A stretch of 46,045 bases of DNA from positions 1-46,045 of the forward strand of contig NZ_JAERJP010000023.1 in assembly GCF_018257575.1 (NCBI RefSeq). The letters are read 5' to 3'. Shown here piece by piece: positions 1-9,812 of the stretch. The notes beneath the pieces were generated by a model. It was not told the DNA's origin, made no database searches, and saw nothing but the letters and a program-made list of their open reading frames with translations. The translations under genes and the position numbers were made by a program. This DNA is from Tatumella sp. JGM91 (lineage in GTDB: Bacteria; Pseudomonadota; Gammaproteobacteria; Enterobacterales; Enterobacteriaceae). Position 1 is the stretch's first letter, and every line of letters begins with the position of its first letter.

Positions 1-15
1 GCTTTGCCGTGTCAG

Positions 16-82
16 TGGATGCGCATTATAGGGAGTTAATTTTTTCTGGCAAGGGTTTATTTTAAATTAATTACTGAGTGGC
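16..82 (-). promoter_or_regulatory. rRNA operon P1 promoter (reads out of left edge)
   Basis: Reading the minus strand, a -35 hexamer TTGCCA (47-52) and a perfect -10 TATAAT (25-30) are 16 bp apart. A GC-rich discriminator GCGC follows, then a probable start A near 16. The block from CTCCC through TATAATGCGC to CCACTGACACGG is the signature of enterobacterial rrn P1 promoters. An A/T-rich tract (53-75) sits where an UP element is expected. hemG immediately upstream matches E. coli, where hemG precedes rrsA. The suboptimal 16-bp spacer and G+C discriminator are the features linked to stringent and growth-rate control. The rRNA genes themselves lie outside the window. Confidence 0.9.
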
Positions 83-107
83 GGATTTTCCTCCGAATCA
101 GCCACTT

Positions 108-644
108 TTACAGCGATTTGCCGGTAATTTGTGCAAAATTATCGGCAAAATCTGCAACCTGAGACCAGTCCGTGTACTCGACTTCTTTCGAAGTGTCCGT
201 TTCTCCTCCTGTAATCTTCATGATCAGGCGGATCATAAATTTATCAAACCAGCGATAACGGGGATAACGTAAAGCACCGGCCACCACCAGACAGCGATCC
301 GGGGTCCAGGGCGACTGTTCAAGAAACTTACGGGTATAGACATTTGTGTGCGGTGTGCATTTATCCGCTTTACGGGCCGTCAGGTTTACTGAGATGAAAC
401 CGCTGATCCTTGCCTGTAACTCAGGCAGATGGTCAGCAATACAGCGATGAACCTCCGGTGCATAATGTCCATAACGGATAGAGGCTGCAATTAATAGCCG
501 GTCATAGGCCTGCCAGTCTGCAGTCCCGATATCCTTAATATTGATAACATCACATTCTGTCAGTGGCTGTACCTGATCAGCAATAAACCGGGCAATACGT
601 TGTGTCTGACCGTCCCGGGTGGAAAACAATACCAGCATCTTCAT
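108..644 (-). CDS. hemG: Menaquinone-dependent protoporphyrinogen IX dehydrogenase HemG
   Basis: A 178-residue flavodoxin-fold protein, close to the 181 aa of E. coli HemG. It oxidises protoporphyrinogen IX to protoporphyrin IX at the inner membrane and passes electrons to quinones, the penultimate step of haem synthesis. The N-terminal STRDGQT loop (residues 8-14) binds the FMN phosphate. The RYPRYRW and GGETDT segments near residues 125-150 are typical of HemG and absent from ordinary flavodoxins. It starts 13 bp after the trkH stop, so the two are probably cotranscribed, and it is followed by the rrn promoter as in E. coli. The haem genes hemCDXY are at the other end of the window. Confidence 0.95.
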   Translation of the reverse strand: MKMLVLFSTRDGQTQRIARFIADQVQPLTECDVINIKDIGTADWQAYDRLLIAASIRYGHYAPEVHRCIADHLPELQARISGFISVNLTARKADKCTPHTNVYTRKFLEQSPWTPDRCLVVAGALRYPRYRWFDKFMIRLIMKITGGETDTSKEVEYTDWSQVADFADNFAQITGKSL

Positions 645-657
645 TCTTCTTTATCCC

Positions 658-2109
658 TTATTCCCGCCAGAAGGTCGGAGTAAACAGTACCAGCAGGGTA
701 AACACTTCCAGACGACCAAACAGCATGGTCGAAATAAGGATCCACTTTGCCGTATCATTCATTGACGCGAAGTTGTCTGCGACAACCCCTAATCCCGGGC
801 CGAGGTTATTCAATGTTGCTGCTACTGCAGCGAAGGCCGAGAAGTTATCGACCCCGGTGGCAATGATGGCCAGCATACTGATCAGAAAGACCAGCGCATA
901 AGCAGAAAAGAATCCCCAGACTGCTTCAAGGATCCGCTCAGGCAAGGCTCGCTCCCCAAGCTTAATAGTGTAGACCGCATTAGGATGTACCAGCCGTTTA
1001 AGTTCACGTGACCCTTGCTTGCACAGCAGTAAAATCCGGATAACTTTCAGCCCGCCTCCTGTTGAACCAGCACAGCCACCGATAAATGCAGAACACAGCA
1101 GCAGGATAGGAAGGAAAGATGGCCAGTGGGAGATACTGTCGGTGGTGAAGCCGGCGGTAGTTGCCATTGACACAACCTGGAAGAAGGCCTGATTCAGGGT
1201 CTGGAAAAAACCATTATAGGTATTATGTATCCACAGGATCAGGGTTGCGATAGCCACCAGCGTGAACTGTACCCCGATAAATACCCTGAATTCCGGGTCC
1301 CGCCAGTATCCCCGTAAGCTGCGCCCGCTTAATAAAGAGAAGTGCAGGCCATAGTTACATCCGGAGATCAGCAGGAAAATGGCAACGATAGTATTAATCG
1401 TCGAACTATGGAAATAGCCGATACTGGCATCATGGGTAGAAAATCCGCCGATAGCGATAGTCGAGAAACTGTGTCCGATAGCGTCAAACAACGGCATGCC
1501 GGCCAGCCATAATGCAACAGCACAGGCGATGGTCAGCAGCACATAGATCAGCCACAGCGTTTTGGCCGTTTCAGCAATCCTCGGCCGCATTTTATGATCT
1601 TTCAAAGGACCGGGCATTTCGGCACGATACAGCTGCATGCCGCCAACTCCGAGAATCGGTAAGATAGCCACCGCCAGCACAATGATCCCCATACCTCCCA
1701 GCCACTGCAGCATCTGACGGTAGAACAGAATAGCTTTCGGCAGTGAGTCCAGCCCTACCAGCGTTGTCGCACCGGTGGTGGTCAGTCCGGAAAAAGATTC
1801 AAAGAAGGCATCGGTCACCGACAGATGAGGTCGTTCCGCAAAGATAAACGGCATCGCCCCGACACTGCCTAATACGGTCCAGAACAACACCACAATCAAA
1901 AACCCTTCACGGGGTTTGAGTTCAACTTTCTGTTTACGGTTAGGCCACCAGAGTATTGAACCGATAATCAGTGCCATAATAAACGTCTGGCTAAAAGCCC
2001 GTCCTGCCCCGTCACGATAAATCAAGGCAACCAGCCCCGGCATAATCATGGTGACAGAGAAAATAATGATCAATAAACCCACGATGCGGGTAATAGCACG
2101 AAAGTGCAT
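658..2109 (-). CDS. trkH: Trk potassium uptake membrane subunit TrkH
   Basis: A 483-residue polytopic inner-membrane protein, the family's usual length, with many hydrophobic helices. It is the K+-translocating subunit that works with the cytoplasmic NAD-binding regulator TrkA (not in this window). The four pore-loop repeats are recognisable: TTTGATT near residue 110, IAIGGFSTH near 220, TTAGFTTD near 315 and NNLGPGLG near 435, each contributing a glycine to the selectivity filter. The start follows a short spacer from yigZ, and the block yigZ-trkH-hemG is colinear with E. coli. Confidence 0.95.
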   Translation of the reverse strand: MHFRAITRIVGLLIIIFSVTMIMPGLVALIYRDGAGRAFSQTFIMALIIGSILWWPNRKQKVELKPREGFLIVVLFWTVLGSVGAMPFIFAERPHLSVTDAFFESFSGLTTTGATTLVGLDSLPKAILFYRQMLQWLGGMGIIVLAVAILPILGVGGMQLYRAEMPGPLKDHKMRPRIAETAKTLWLIYVLLTIACAVALWLAGMPLFDAIGHSFSTIAIGGFSTHDASIGYFHSSTINTIVAIFLLISGCNYGLHFSLLSGRSLRGYWRDPEFRVFIGVQFTLVAIATLILWIHNTYNGFFQTLNQAFFQVVSMATTAGFTTDSISHWPSFLPILLLCSAFIGGCAGSTGGGLKVIRILLLCKQGSRELKRLVHPNAVYTIKLGERALPERILEAVWGFFSAYALVFLISMLAIIATGVDNFSAFAAVAATLNNLGPGLGVVADNFASMNDTAKWILISTMLFGRLEVFTLLVLFTPTFWRE

Positions 2110-2126
2110 TATTCCTGTCCTTAACT

Positions 2127-2753
2127 CTATATAGGAAGTTGATTTACCCGCTGAAGCATCAGTCTGCCCCGGCTGAAATCTGAGAGATGTTGTGTAAACT
2201 CACCGACCCGGCCATGGGGCAAAGCAAGGGTCAGTATGATATCGGCCTGGTAATCCCTGCGGATCATTTTCCCCTGATGACGTTCAACCAGACGTTCAAT
2301 ATCATCCAGTTGCCGGTAATCACAGCATAGCGTAAACGTCTGCATCGGGACTTTAGTTGTCCGTGTCAGAGCACTGAGCCCCTGACGAACCCCGCCGCCA
2401 TAAGCTTTAACCAGCCCGCCGGTCCCCAGCATAACGCCGCCATAGTAGCGGACTACCACCGCTGTCACCTCACCCAGCCCGCTGCCCATCAACTGGGCCA
2501 GCATCGGTTTACCTGCCGTGCCTGAAGGTTCACCGTCATCCGAGAAGCCCAGTTGTTGTGAGTCATCCGGCGCACCCGCTACCCATGCCCAGCAATGGTG
2601 CCGGGCATCAGGATGCTGACTTTTTATCTGCCGGACAAAGTCCCTGGCGCTCTCAGCGCCTTCAGTATGGGCCAGAAAGGTGATAAAACGACTTTTCTTT
2701 ATGCTTTCTTCCGTCACACTGATTTCTGCAGACGGAATATCATAAGCGTCCAT
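2127..2753 (-). CDS. yigZ: IMPACT/YigZ family protein
   Basis: A 208-residue protein of the YigZ/IMPACT family. The conserved segment DDGEPSGTAGKPML (about residues 77-90) and the RYYGGVMLGTGGL segment (about 102-114) mark the N-terminal IMPACT domain. A smaller C-terminal ferredoxin-like domain follows. E. coli YigZ is 204 aa. The eukaryotic relative IMPACT regulates the translation kinase GCN2; the bacterial role is not settled. The ATG shares its A with the TGA stop of pepQ (TGATG at 2751-2755), so translation is probably coupled to pepQ. Confidence 0.92.
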   Translation of the reverse strand: MDAYDIPSAEISVTEESIKKSRFITFLAHTEGAESARDFVRQIKSQHPDARHHCWAWVAGAPDDSQQLGFSDDGEPSGTAGKPMLAQLMGSGLGEVTAVVVRYYGGVMLGTGGLVKAYGGGVRQGLSALTRTTKVPMQTFTLCCDYRQLDDIERLVERHQGKMIRRDYQADIILTLALPHGRVGEFTQHLSDFSRGRLMLQRVNQLPI

Positions 2754-4084
2754 CAGGTTAACTGCAGGTCGCGGGTCATATTTTCGATGCCATCCTGGCG
2801 AATAATAACGTTGTCTTCAATACGGATCCCACCGTAAGGTTTCAGTGCATCAATAAGTTGCCAGTTGAAATGCTTACTGAAACTGCCCTGCCGCCACGCC
2901 GAAAGTAAAGATTCTATAAAATACAGACCAGGTTCAATCGTCAGAACCATCCCCGCGGCCAGAGTCCGGGTACAACGCAGCCACGGATACTGTGCTGGCG
3001 GTGCCAGGTGTGTGCCTTTCTCATCCTGCATAAATCCGGCGACATCATGTACCTGCAAGCCCAGAGAATGACCGACACCATGAGGCATAAACAGCGAGGT
3101 GATATTTTCACTGACCAGTGCATCTTCACTCAGTCCGCTGATAATACCGAAGTCAGTCAGCATACGGGCAATGCGCTGATTCATCTGCACATGATAGTCC
3201 GTGTAGCAGACCCCGGCCTGTAAAGTCGCGATCAATTGCTGCTGATGCTGGTCCATCGCGCTTACCAGTTCCGCATACAATGACGCAGGATCCCATGCAT
3301 AACTGCGGGTTAAATCCGCAGCGTAACCATGATATTCAGCCCCGGCATCCAGCAGAAAGCTGCGCGGTTCGGCAGGCGTGTCACTATCCAGCTGAGTATA
3401 ATGCAGCACAGAAGCATGTTCATTCAGCGCCACAATATTGCCATAAGGCACATCTGTATCACGCTGCCCGGTTGCCTGCAGATAGGCTGAATTAATCAGG
3501 AACTCACTTTGTCCGTCAAAGAAAGCCTGTTTTGCCGCACGGTGTCCCTGTACAGCAATCTTCTGCGCTTCACGCATACAATAGAGTTCATAATCTGTTT
3601 TAACACTACGGTGATAATGCAGATAATCAAGTACCGGCTGCGGATTGATATTCTGTTCCGTAATACCGAGTTGCGTTGCACGTCCGGCTACCGGACCAAT
3701 ATAAGCAACCTGACCTCTGTCAGCAGGTAACAGTCTGGCAATATGCTGGCTTTCGCGTAACGGGATGATATCGAACTCACTGGTCCAGAAACTGTCCGGC
3801 AGTTCATCAGTTTTATGCCAGTAATCGACTGGCGAGTAAAACCACAGACGCGGTTTACTTACACCGTCAATCCATAACCAGCAATCAGGCGTCCGGGTCA
3901 CCGGGATCCATGCTTTGAAATGCGGATTGACTTTAAACGGATAGGGATGATCATCAAGGAACACATTTTGCAATTCTCCTGAATGAATCAATAAGGCCTG
4001 CAGGTTACGCGCCTCAAGTATCTTTCGGGCACGGTGCTGTAATGTCGTCAGGTGTGTTTTATACAACTCATTGAGTGAATTCAT
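2753..4084 (-). CDS. pepQ: Xaa-Pro dipeptidase (prolidase) PepQ
   Basis: Cytoplasmic metallopeptidase that cleaves dipeptides with C-terminal proline. The reading frame is open 11 codons further upstream. I chose the internal ATG at 4084 because it gives exactly 443 aa, the E. coli length, and has an AGGA five bases upstream. All five dinuclear-metal ligands of the pita-bread fold are present at the E. coli positions: Asp246, Asp257, His339, Glu384 and Glu423. Its stop overlaps the yigZ start. In E. coli the divergent neighbour is fadBA; here the next gene is fre. Confidence 0.95.
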   Translation of the reverse strand: MNSLNELYKTHLTTLQHRARKILEARNLQALLIHSGELQNVFLDDHPYPFKVNPHFKAWIPVTRTPDCWLWIDGVSKPRLWFYSPVDYWHKTDELPDSFWTSEFDIIPLRESQHIARLLPADRGQVAYIGPVAGRATQLGITEQNINPQPVLDYLHYHRSVKTDYELYCMREAQKIAVQGHRAAKQAFFDGQSEFLINSAYLQATGQRDTDVPYGNIVALNEHASVLHYTQLDSDTPAEPRSFLLDAGAEYHGYAADLTRSYAWDPASLYAELVSAMDQHQQQLIATLQAGVCYTDYHVQMNQRIARMLTDFGIISGLSEDALVSENITSLFMPHGVGHSLGLQVHDVAGFMQDEKGTHLAPPAQYPWLRCTRTLAAGMVLTIEPGLYFIESLLSAWRQGSFSKHFNWQLIDALKPYGGIRIEDNVIIRQDGIENMTRDLQLT

Positions 4085-4261
4085 CCCGGTCCTCTCTGGC
4101 ATAAGAATTTGTGCCATTTTATCACAGCTGTTGCCGGGATGCCGCGCTGACCATCACGGGCAGTTGCTCACCGGACCGGCGGGGTAGCGGATACGCTGTC
4201 GCGGTCAACGGGCAGTGACGTTTTCAGGGAAATAACAGGATTTACAGGGGATCAACGTGGG

Positions 4262-4291
4262 CAGGCGTTGCAGCAGTGACTGCAACGCCTG
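4262..4291 (-). terminator. 12-bp perfect hairpin downstream of fre
   Basis: Perfect inverted repeat with 12-bp arms (CAGGCGTTGCAG at 4262-4273 and its complement at 4280-4291) around a 6-nt loop, beginning 23 bp after the fre stop. No T-run follows on the minus strand, so it is either a factor-assisted terminator or a 3'-end stabilising hairpin. It lies in the 230-bp pepQ-fre gap that in E. coli holds fadBA. I see no fad coding remnant in that gap. Confidence 0.5.
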
Positions 4292-4314
4292 TTCAGGACA
4301 ACATGCTGCGGTTA

Positions 4315-5016
4315 TCAGATAAAAGCGAAAGCATCACCATAAATCTGACTGCTGATAGCTTCTCTTTCAGCACAGAAACGCTCACGCGCCGCTTTGGCCA
4401 TTTCGAAACGCCCTGCAATATAAATGTCGTATTCTTTCAGTGAACTGTAATCCTGAATTACCGCCGGTAATACAGTGCCGGTTCTGCCCTGCCAGTCAGC
4501 ATCAGGCTGTTCAACGACCGGTACGACCTTAAGATTAGGATGGCGTACTGCCAGTGCGTTCAGTTCTTCCAGATCATAGAGATGCTGAGGCTCACGCCCG
4601 CCCCAGTAAATGGCAATCTCACGCTGCGGATTTTCAGACAAGGCCGTCAGCAGGATAGAACGTACATAAGAGAACCCGGTACCGCCTGCAATAAGAATCA
4701 TCGGCCGATCGCTGTCTTCACGCAGCGCCGCATTACCGTGTGGCATATCCACAGTGATTTGTCGCTGATCACGGATACGATCCATCACAGCCATCGCATA
4801 CAGATTGAGATCCGATGCGCCGATATGCAGTTCAATAATGTCTTTATCCATCGGCGTCGATGCCAGAGAAAAAGGACGTTTATCATTTTCATCCATTACT
4901 ACCATCAGATACTGACCCGCGCGAAAACTATAGTCGGCTTCAGGCACTAACCGGACCCGATAGACAGTGTCGGTAATGGTTTCTACAGAAATAACTTTAC
5001 AGCTTAATCTTGTCAT
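4315..5016 (-). CDS. fre: NAD(P)H-flavin reductase Fre
   Basis: A 233-residue protein, identical in length to E. coli Fre. It reduces free FMN, FAD and riboflavin with NAD(P)H in the cytosol and supplies reduced flavin to other enzymes. The N-terminal beta-barrel carries the flavin-binding RPFSLAST segment (residues 47-54). The NAD(P)H-binding domain follows with GGTGFSY (about 111-117) and [13 protein letters not shown] (about 138-150). The C-terminus GDAFAFI matches E. coli. It lies 44 bp downstream of ubiD on the same strand. UbiD needs prenylated FMN, so the pairing suits flavin supply, although a direct link is inference. Confidence 0.96.
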   Translation of the reverse strand: MTRLSCKVISVETITDTVYRVRLVPEADYSFRAGQYLMVVMDENDKRPFSLASTPMDKDIIELHIGASDLNLYAMAVMDRIRDQRQITVDMPHGNAALREDSDRPMILIAGGTGFSYVRSILLTALSENPQREIAIYWGGREPQHLYDLEELNALAVRHPNLKVVPVVEQPDADWQGRTGTVLPAVIQDYSSLKEYDIYIAGRFEMAKAARERFCAEREAISSQIYGDAFAFI

Positions 5017-5060
5017 GCGTTCCCTCTGTCGGGTCTTTAGCTAAAATTGGTGGTTCTCTG

Positions 5061-6545
5061 TTAACGTCCGGAACGGGGTTCAAATATCGCCAGCTCATCC
5101 CATATCTCATCAACACGGGCCGTCACCTTAGGATCTTTCACAATCGGACGACCCCACTCGCGATCCGTTTCTCCCGGCCATTTATTGGTAGCATCCATCC
5201 CCATTTTTGAGCCGAGGCCGGAGACCGGTGAAGCAAAGTCGAGGTAGTCAATCGGGGTATTTTCAACAATTACCGTGTCTCTGGCCGGGTCCATGCGGGT
5301 GGTAATGGCCCAGATAACATCATTCCAGTCGCGGGCATTGACATCATCATCGCAAACAATGACAAATTTGGTGTACATAAATTGCCGCAGGAAAGACCAT
5401 ACTCCAAACATAACGCGTTTTGCATGTCCGGCATATTGTTTCTTCATCGTCACGACGGCCAGCCGGTAAGAACATCCCTCAGGAGGCAGATAGAAATCAA
5501 CAATTTCCGGAAACTGTTTGATCAGAATAGGCACCAGCACTTCATTCAGTGCAACCCCCAGAGCGGCAGGTTCATCGGGCGGACGGCCTGTATAGGTGGA
5601 ATGGTAAATTGCCTGCTGGCGTTTGGTGATTTTTGTCACGGTGAATACAGGGAAGTTATCAACTTCATTGTAGTACCCTGTATGATCACCATAGGGACCT
5701 TCCGCAGCCATATCGCCAGGCTCAATATACCCTTCGAGGATAATTTCAGCACTGGCCGGAACATCGAGATCATTCGACAGGGATTTTACCACATCCGTTT
5801 TACTGCCCCGGAGCAGCCCGGCAAATGCATATTCGGAGAGAGTATCGGGTATCGGCGTCACTGCAGCCAGAATAGTCGCCGGATCGGCACCTAAGGCGAC
5901 AGAAACCGGAAACCGTTCACCCGGACGGGCTTTACACCATTCCTGAAAATCCAGTGCCCCGCCACGGTGTGATAACCAGCGCATAATCAGGCGATTTTTA
6001 CCAATCACCTGCATACGATAAATCCCGAGATTTTGCCGCTCTTTGTGCGGACCTCGAGTCACGGTCAGACCCCAGGTAATCAGCGGTGCTGCATCTTCCG
6101 GCCAGCAGGTCATTACCGGTATCGCCGAGAGGTCAACGTCATCATCCTGTAAGATGATTTCCTGACAGGGGGCACTGCTGCGTCGCCTGGTGGGCATACT
6201 CAGTACTTTTTTAAAACGCGGCATCTGTTCGAACAGGTCACGGAAACCTTTTGGCGGTGCCGGCTCTTTAAGAAAAGCCAGTAACTCTCCGACATCACGT
6301 AATGCACTGACATCTTCCTGCCCCATCCCCAAGGCAACCCGTGCGGAGGTCCCGAACAGGTTACAGAGTACGGGCATCGCATAGCCTTTCGGATTTTCAA
6401 ACAATAAGGCAGGTCCGCCGGCACGCAATGTCCGGTCGGCAATCTCAGTCATTTCTAAATTAGGATCAACAGGATAACTAATCCTTTTTAATTCACCACG
6501 CTGCTCAAGTTGTTGCAGGAAGTCTCTTAAGTCCTGATATTTCAT
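5061..6545 (-). CDS. ubiD: 3-octaprenyl-4-hydroxybenzoate decarboxylase UbiD
   Basis: A 494-residue decarboxylase (E. coli 497) that removes the carboxylate from the prenylated 4-hydroxybenzoate ring in ubiquinone synthesis. It uses prenylated FMN made by UbiX, which is not in the window. Family landmarks are the N-terminal [14 protein letters not shown], the [17 protein letters not shown] block around residues 170-190 carrying the conserved prFMN-contact Arg, and the [12 protein letters not shown] block near residue 283. The start is the first ATG of the conserved N-terminus. It is divergent from rfaH with 272 bp between them. Confidence 0.96.
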   Translation of the reverse strand: MKYQDLRDFLQQLEQRGELKRISYPVDPNLEMTEIADRTLRAGGPALLFENPKGYAMPVLCNLFGTSARVALGMGQEDVSALRDVGELLAFLKEPAPPKGFRDLFEQMPRFKKVLSMPTRRRSSAPCQEIILQDDDVDLSAIPVMTCWPEDAAPLITWGLTVTRGPHKERQNLGIYRMQVIGKNRLIMRWLSHRGGALDFQEWCKARPGERFPVSVALGADPATILAAVTPIPDTLSEYAFAGLLRGSKTDVVKSLSNDLDVPASAEIILEGYIEPGDMAAEGPYGDHTGYYNEVDNFPVFTVTKITKRQQAIYHSTYTGRPPDEPAALGVALNEVLVPILIKQFPEIVDFYLPPEGCSYRLAVVTMKKQYAGHAKRVMFGVWSFLRQFMYTKFVIVCDDDVNARDWNDVIWAITTRMDPARDTVIVENTPIDYLDFASPVSGLGSKMGMDATNKWPGETDREWGRPIVKDPKVTARVDEIWDELAIFEPRSGR

Positions 6546-6580
6546 GAGGTTTTTACTTTATTGCTGCAGATAATCTGGCC

Positions 6581-6586
6581 ATTATA
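6581..6586 (-). promoter_or_regulatory. Probable ubiD -10 element
   Basis: A perfect TATAAT on the minus strand, 36 bp upstream of the ubiD ATG, in the ubiD-rfaH divergent region. I could not find a convincing -35 at 16-18 bp, so this is a -10 call only. The rest of the region up to 6817 carries the rfaH promoter and leader, with no further obvious structure. Confidence 0.45.
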
Positions 6587-6817
6587 AGGAGGATTGCATC
6601 AGGATGCTGAGATTTATTAGCCTGTCGGTGCGGAACATAATCTGTACGATGTCATTCAGGGTACTGAATAGGGCCTGCAAATCATTATTTACACAGCGAT
6701 GAAAATAACCGCAATCCCATGACCCGCAAGGGATACAAGGCTGCGTAACCCGGATAAATAGCCTATAACTCCCTTATGAGTTTTGTTATTCTTTGCTGCC
6801 GGTTAAATGGAGCGGTT

Positions 6818-7315
6818 ATGGAATCCTGGTATTTACTTTTTTGCAAACGTGGTCAGTTATTACGCGCACAGGAACACCTTGAGCGCCAGGGCGTTGCCTG
6901 CCTGAGCCCGGTGACTGAGGTGGAAAAGAAAGTGCGGGGCAAACTCAGTATGGTGAGTGAGCCGCTGTTTCCTAATTATCTGTTTATCCGTTTTTCCCCG
7001 GAAGTTATCCATACTACAACCATTAACGCTACCCGCGGCGTCAGCCATTTTGTCCGGTTTGGCGCATTGCCTGCTACGGTACCGGAAGAAGTCATCGATA
7101 GTATTATCAATAAAGATTATCAGTGTCTGCAGGCCGGGGAACGGCCCCGGCAGGGAGATGAAGTCGAAATCATTGCCGGGACATTCGAAGGACTACGGGC
7201 GATATTTACTGAGCCGGAAGGCGAAACCCGCTCGCTTTTACTGCTTAACCTGCTAAACAAACAGGTAGTGCGCAGTATCGGTAATCAGCAGTTTCGTAAA
7301 GTCTGGCCTGATTAA
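6818..7315 (+). CDS. rfaH: Transcription/translation regulator RfaH
   Basis: A NusG paralogue of 165 aa (E. coli 162). It is recruited to RNA polymerase at ops elements and prevents termination in long operons such as LPS-core, capsule and secretion genes. The N-terminal NGN domain is highly conserved ([26 protein letters not shown]). The C-terminal KOW domain, which in E. coli refolds from helices to a barrel to bind ribosomal protein S10, is also present ([23 protein letters not shown]). The open frame starts 14 codons earlier, but the E. coli-like start [13 protein letters not shown] at 6818 is preferred. No ops element is evident in this window. Its 3' end overlaps tatD convergently by 4 bp. 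Confidence 0.96.
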   Translation: MESWYLLFCKRGQLLRAQEHLERQGVACLSPVTEVEKKVRGKLSMVSEPLFPNYLFIRFSPEVIHTTTINATRGVSHFVRFGALPATVPEEVIDSIINKDYQCLQAGERPRQGDEVEIIAGTFEGLRAIFTEPEGETRSLLLLNLLNKQVVRSIGNQQFRKVWPD

Positions 7316-8094
7316 CTGAGGCGGAACAGTTGCCGGGCATTGTGGTCAGTCTGTTTCGCCAGTAATTCCACATCTTCGTTCCGCCATGCAGCAACCTGCT
7401 GCAGGATATGTGGCAGAAAGCAGGGTTCATTACGTCTTGAAGGCGGTCGTGGATGCATATCACGTGGGATCAGATAAGGTGCATCCGTTTCCAGCAACAG
7501 GCGGTCGGCAGGAATCACAGGCAGTAACTCCCGCAGCCCGAGGCCTCTGCGTTCATCACACACCCAGCCGGTGATCCCGACATACATACCTGCTGCCAGA
7601 CACTCTTCAAGTTCCTGGCGGGTTCCGGTAAAGCAGTGGACAACGGCTGCCGGTAACTTATCCAGCCATCCGGCAAGTACTGCCATAAAACGCTGATGGG
7701 CTTCACGGCAGTGCAGAAACACCGGCAACTGTAATTCAGCCGCTAATGCCAGCTGTGCATCGAACGCATATTCCTGTTGATTATGATCGGCGAGGTTACG
7801 GTTGAAATCGAGGCCACATTCACCAATTGCCACAACTTCAGGCTGACCGGCCAGACGGCGCAACGTGCCTGCTGTTTCCTGCGACCATTCACTGGCATGG
7901 TGGGGATGAACGCCGGCAGTAGACCAGCAGTAGTCGGGGTGCTGCTTTGCCAGCGATAAAGCCTGCTGACTTTCGAGTGCATTGGTCCCGGTAATCAGCA
8001 TACCGGATACCCCTGCACTGCGCGCCCGTGAAACCACCTGTTTACGATCTTTCGCAAACTGCGTACTGGTCAGGTTGACACCAATATCAAACAT
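7312..8094 (-). CDS. tatD: 3'-5' ssDNA/RNA exonuclease TatD
   Basis: A metal-dependent TIM-barrel hydrolase of 260 aa, equal to E. coli TatD, with DNase/RNase activity linked to oxidative DNA damage repair. It is not needed for Tat transport. Metal ligands are visible in AGVHPH (about residues 60-65), GECGLDF (about 91-97), HCREAH and ETDAPYL near residue 203. The start at 8094 (MFDIGVN) is preferred over an in-frame ATG four codons upstream because it matches the family N-terminus. It is separated from tatC by 82 bp with three hairpins, so it may not be strictly cotranscribed with tatABC. Confidence 0.95.
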   Translation of the reverse strand: MFDIGVNLTSTQFAKDRKQVVSRARSAGVSGMLITGTNALESQQALSLAKQHPDYCWSTAGVHPHHASEWSQETAGTLRRLAGQPEVVAIGECGLDFNRNLADHNQQEYAFDAQLALAAELQLPVFLHCREAHQRFMAVLAGWLDKLPAAVVHCFTGTRQELEECLAAGMYVGITGWVCDERRGLGLRELLPVIPADRLLLETDAPYLIPRDMHPRPPSRRNEPCFLPHILQQVAAWRNEDVELLAKQTDHNARQLFRLS

Positions 8095-8113
8095 AGTTAT
8101 TCCCAAAAAGCGT

Positions 8114-8181
8114 AACCACCCTGACGGGTGGTTTTAGTTAACATTTCCCGTGTTTACGGGAACCTGAGCCGGGATCTCAGG
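8114..8181 (-). terminator. Three successive hairpins between tatC and tatD
   Basis: Three inverted repeats follow each other: AACCACCC/GGGTGGTT (8114-8133, loop 4), TTCCCGT/ACGGGAA (8145-8162, loop 4) and CCTGAG/CTCAGG (8163-8181, loop 7). The last overlaps the tatC stop codon. After the 8-bp stem the minus strand reads ACGC then five T, so partial termination after tatC is plausible. The block would separate expression of tatABC from tatD. Confidence 0.6.
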
Positions 8182-8935
8182 ATTCGCTATCCTGATCTTT
8201 ATCCTTATCCCAGCGTCCTTTACCAACATAGTAACGTGAGAAGAATACGCCGACTTCAAACAGGCAGTACATCGGAATAGCGAGCAAAGTTTGGGAAAAA
8301 ACATCAGGAGGGGTTAACAGCATGCCGACCACAAACGCACCGACCAGCATATAAGGCCGTTTCTTTTTCAGGTCTTCGGGGGAAGTAATGCCCGTCCAGC
8401 AAAGCAGTACAATCGCGACCGGTACTTCAAATGCCACACCAAAGGCCAGAAACAGTGCCATAACAAAATCAAGGTAGTTACTGATATCTGTAGCAATCTG
8501 TACGCCGTGCGGTACTGTCTTGGCGAAAAAGCCAAACGCCAGCGGGAACACGATAAAATAGGCAAAACAGACACCGATATAAAACAATAGCGAACTGGAA
8601 AACAACAAAGGCATGATCAGCCGGCGTTCATGACGATATAACGCCGGTGCCACAAATGCCCATAACTGGTAGAGGATCACCGGTACCGCCAGAAACACCG
8701 AAACAATAATCGTCAGTTTTATCGGCGTAAAGAAAGGTGATGCCACATCAGTCGCAATCATACTGGCGCCGGTTGGCATCTGACGGATTAAAGGGGCTGC
8801 AACTAACTGGTAGATATCATTGGAAAAATAGACCAGACACAGGAAAATAACCAGTATTGAGACAATACAGTATAACAGGCGTTTACGCAGTTCTATCAGA
8901 TGGCTGATCAGTGGTTGAGTATCTTGTACATCCAT
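8177..8935 (-). CDS. tatC: Sec-independent translocase subunit TatC
   Basis: A 252-residue inner-membrane protein with six predicted helices. It is the receptor for twin-arginine signal peptides in the TatABC translocase. Landmarks are the N-terminal [13 protein letters not shown] (residues 9-21), the FFTPIK loop near residue 68 and [10 protein letters not shown] (about 206-215) in the C-terminal half. The C-terminal tail is rich in Lys, Asp and Glu and shorter than the 258-aa E. coli protein. It starts 2 bp after the tatB stop. Confidence 0.97.
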   Translation of the reverse strand: MDVQDTQPLISHLIELRKRLLYCIVSILVIFLCLVYFSNDIYQLVAAPLIRQMPTGASMIATDVASPFFTPIKLTIIVSVFLAVPVILYQLWAFVAPALYRHERRLIMPLLFSSSLLFYIGVCFAYFIVFPLAFGFFAKTVPHGVQIATDISNYLDFVMALFLAFGVAFEVPVAIVLLCWTGITSPEDLKKKRPYMLVGAFVVGMLLTPPDVFSQTLLAIPMYCLFEVGVFFSRYYVGKGRWDKDKDQDSES

Positions 8936-8937
8936 GA

Positions 8938-9471
8938 TTATCGTTCTTCACTTACGGATGAAGCAGGTTTTGTCGCGGACTCTGGTTCCGCGTTAACGCT
9001 GCTGGCTGTGCGGGTATCTGCCGGGGTATCAGCTCCGGCAGAAGATGCTGTCGGGTGCTGAGGCGGCTCTGTCACCGAAGGCGTTACAGGGGGCGGTGTC
9101 GTTTTTTCCGACCCGGCAGATGGCTGACCGGCGTTTCCGCCATGGGCTTTATCATCATACCCTTCCATATCAGTTGCCTCACGATAGGTACGCTTCATTG
9201 AGTCAGCCGTTTTACGCAGCTCTTCCATTGATTCTTTCAGCTCAGGGGAAAGCGTACCTTTACCTGCCTCTTCAACTTTTTTCAGACTGTCCTGTAACTC
9301 CTGCAGCTTAAGCTCCTGAGCCAGCTCATTCTGTACGTTGGCTGCCAGAGAGCGCATCGCGCGGATCCAGCCGACAACGGTTTTCACCGCCACAGGTAAT
9401 CGCTGTGGCCCGAGAACAATCAGACCAATCACGAATACCAGTAAAAGCTCACTAAAACCTATATCGAACAC
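8938..9471 (-). CDS. tatB: Sec-independent translocase subunit TatB
   Basis: A 177-residue protein with one N-terminal membrane helix (residues 1-20, [20 protein letters not shown]), the conserved GPQRLP hinge, an amphipathic helix and a variable low-complexity C-tail rich in Ser, Thr, Pro and Ala. It forms the signal-peptide receptor complex with TatC. The length is close to E. coli (171 aa). It follows tatA by 3 bp in a tight operon. Confidence 0.96.
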   Translation of the reverse strand: MFDIGFSELLLVFVIGLIVLGPQRLPVAVKTVVGWIRAMRSLAANVQNELAQELKLQELQDSLKKVEEAGKGTLSPELKESMEELRKTADSMKRTYREATDMEGYDDKAHGGNAGQPSAGSEKTTPPPVTPSVTEPPQHPTASSAGADTPADTRTASSVNAEPESATKPASSVSEER

Positions 9472-9474
9472 GGT

Positions 9475-9720
9475 TTATACCTGATCGTTATCTTTACGGG
9501 ATTCTTCTTTTACAGAAGACGCGGGTTTTTTCTCTGAAATCGGTGTTGCGGGGAAGTCCGCATCCTGCCCTTTTTTCTCATCTTCGTCGCTCATGGCTTT
9601 TTTAAAGCCTTTAATCGAAGATCCTAAATCTGAGCCAAGACCCCGCAGTTTTTTAGTACCAAACAACAGTACCAGAATGACCACAATGATAAGTAACTTC
9701 CAGATACTAATGCCGCCCAT
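9475..9720 (-). CDS. tatA: Sec-independent translocase subunit TatA
   Basis: An 81-residue pore-forming Tat subunit. The start at 9720 ([11 protein letters not shown]) matches E. coli; an in-frame upstream ATG would add 15 unconserved residues. It has an N-terminal membrane helix, the FGTKKL hinge (about residues 20-25), an amphipathic helix with [11 protein letters not shown], and a charged C-tail. It lies 92 bp downstream of ubiB. Confidence 0.96.
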   Translation of the reverse strand: MGGISIWKLLIIVVILVLLFGTKKLRGLGSDLGSSIKGFKKAMSDEDEKKGQDADFPATPISEKKPASSVKEESRKDNDQV

Positions 9721-9753
9721 TTTTAACCCCTGAATTCCATGATCCAATGATAC

Positions 9754-9773
9754 AAGGCGTATCATTACGCCTT
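9754..9773 (-). terminator. Hairpin in ubiB-tatA gap
   Basis: AAGGCGTA and its exact complement flank a 4-nt TCAT loop, 33 bp upstream of tatA. A second stem (AGACAA/TTGTCT, 9807-9823), followed on the minus strand by GTTTTAG, overlaps the ubiB stop. Together they could reduce read-through from the ubi genes into tatABC. Neither has a long T-run. Confidence 0.4.
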
Positions 9774-9812
9774 ATTCCCCTGAACTTAGCGCGGTTGGGC
9801 TAAAACAGACAA

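Noticed and set aside
1252-1262. Chi-like GCTGGTGG on the minus strand inside trkH
   Set aside because: Chi octamers are frequent in enterobacterial genomes and carry no local meaning here.
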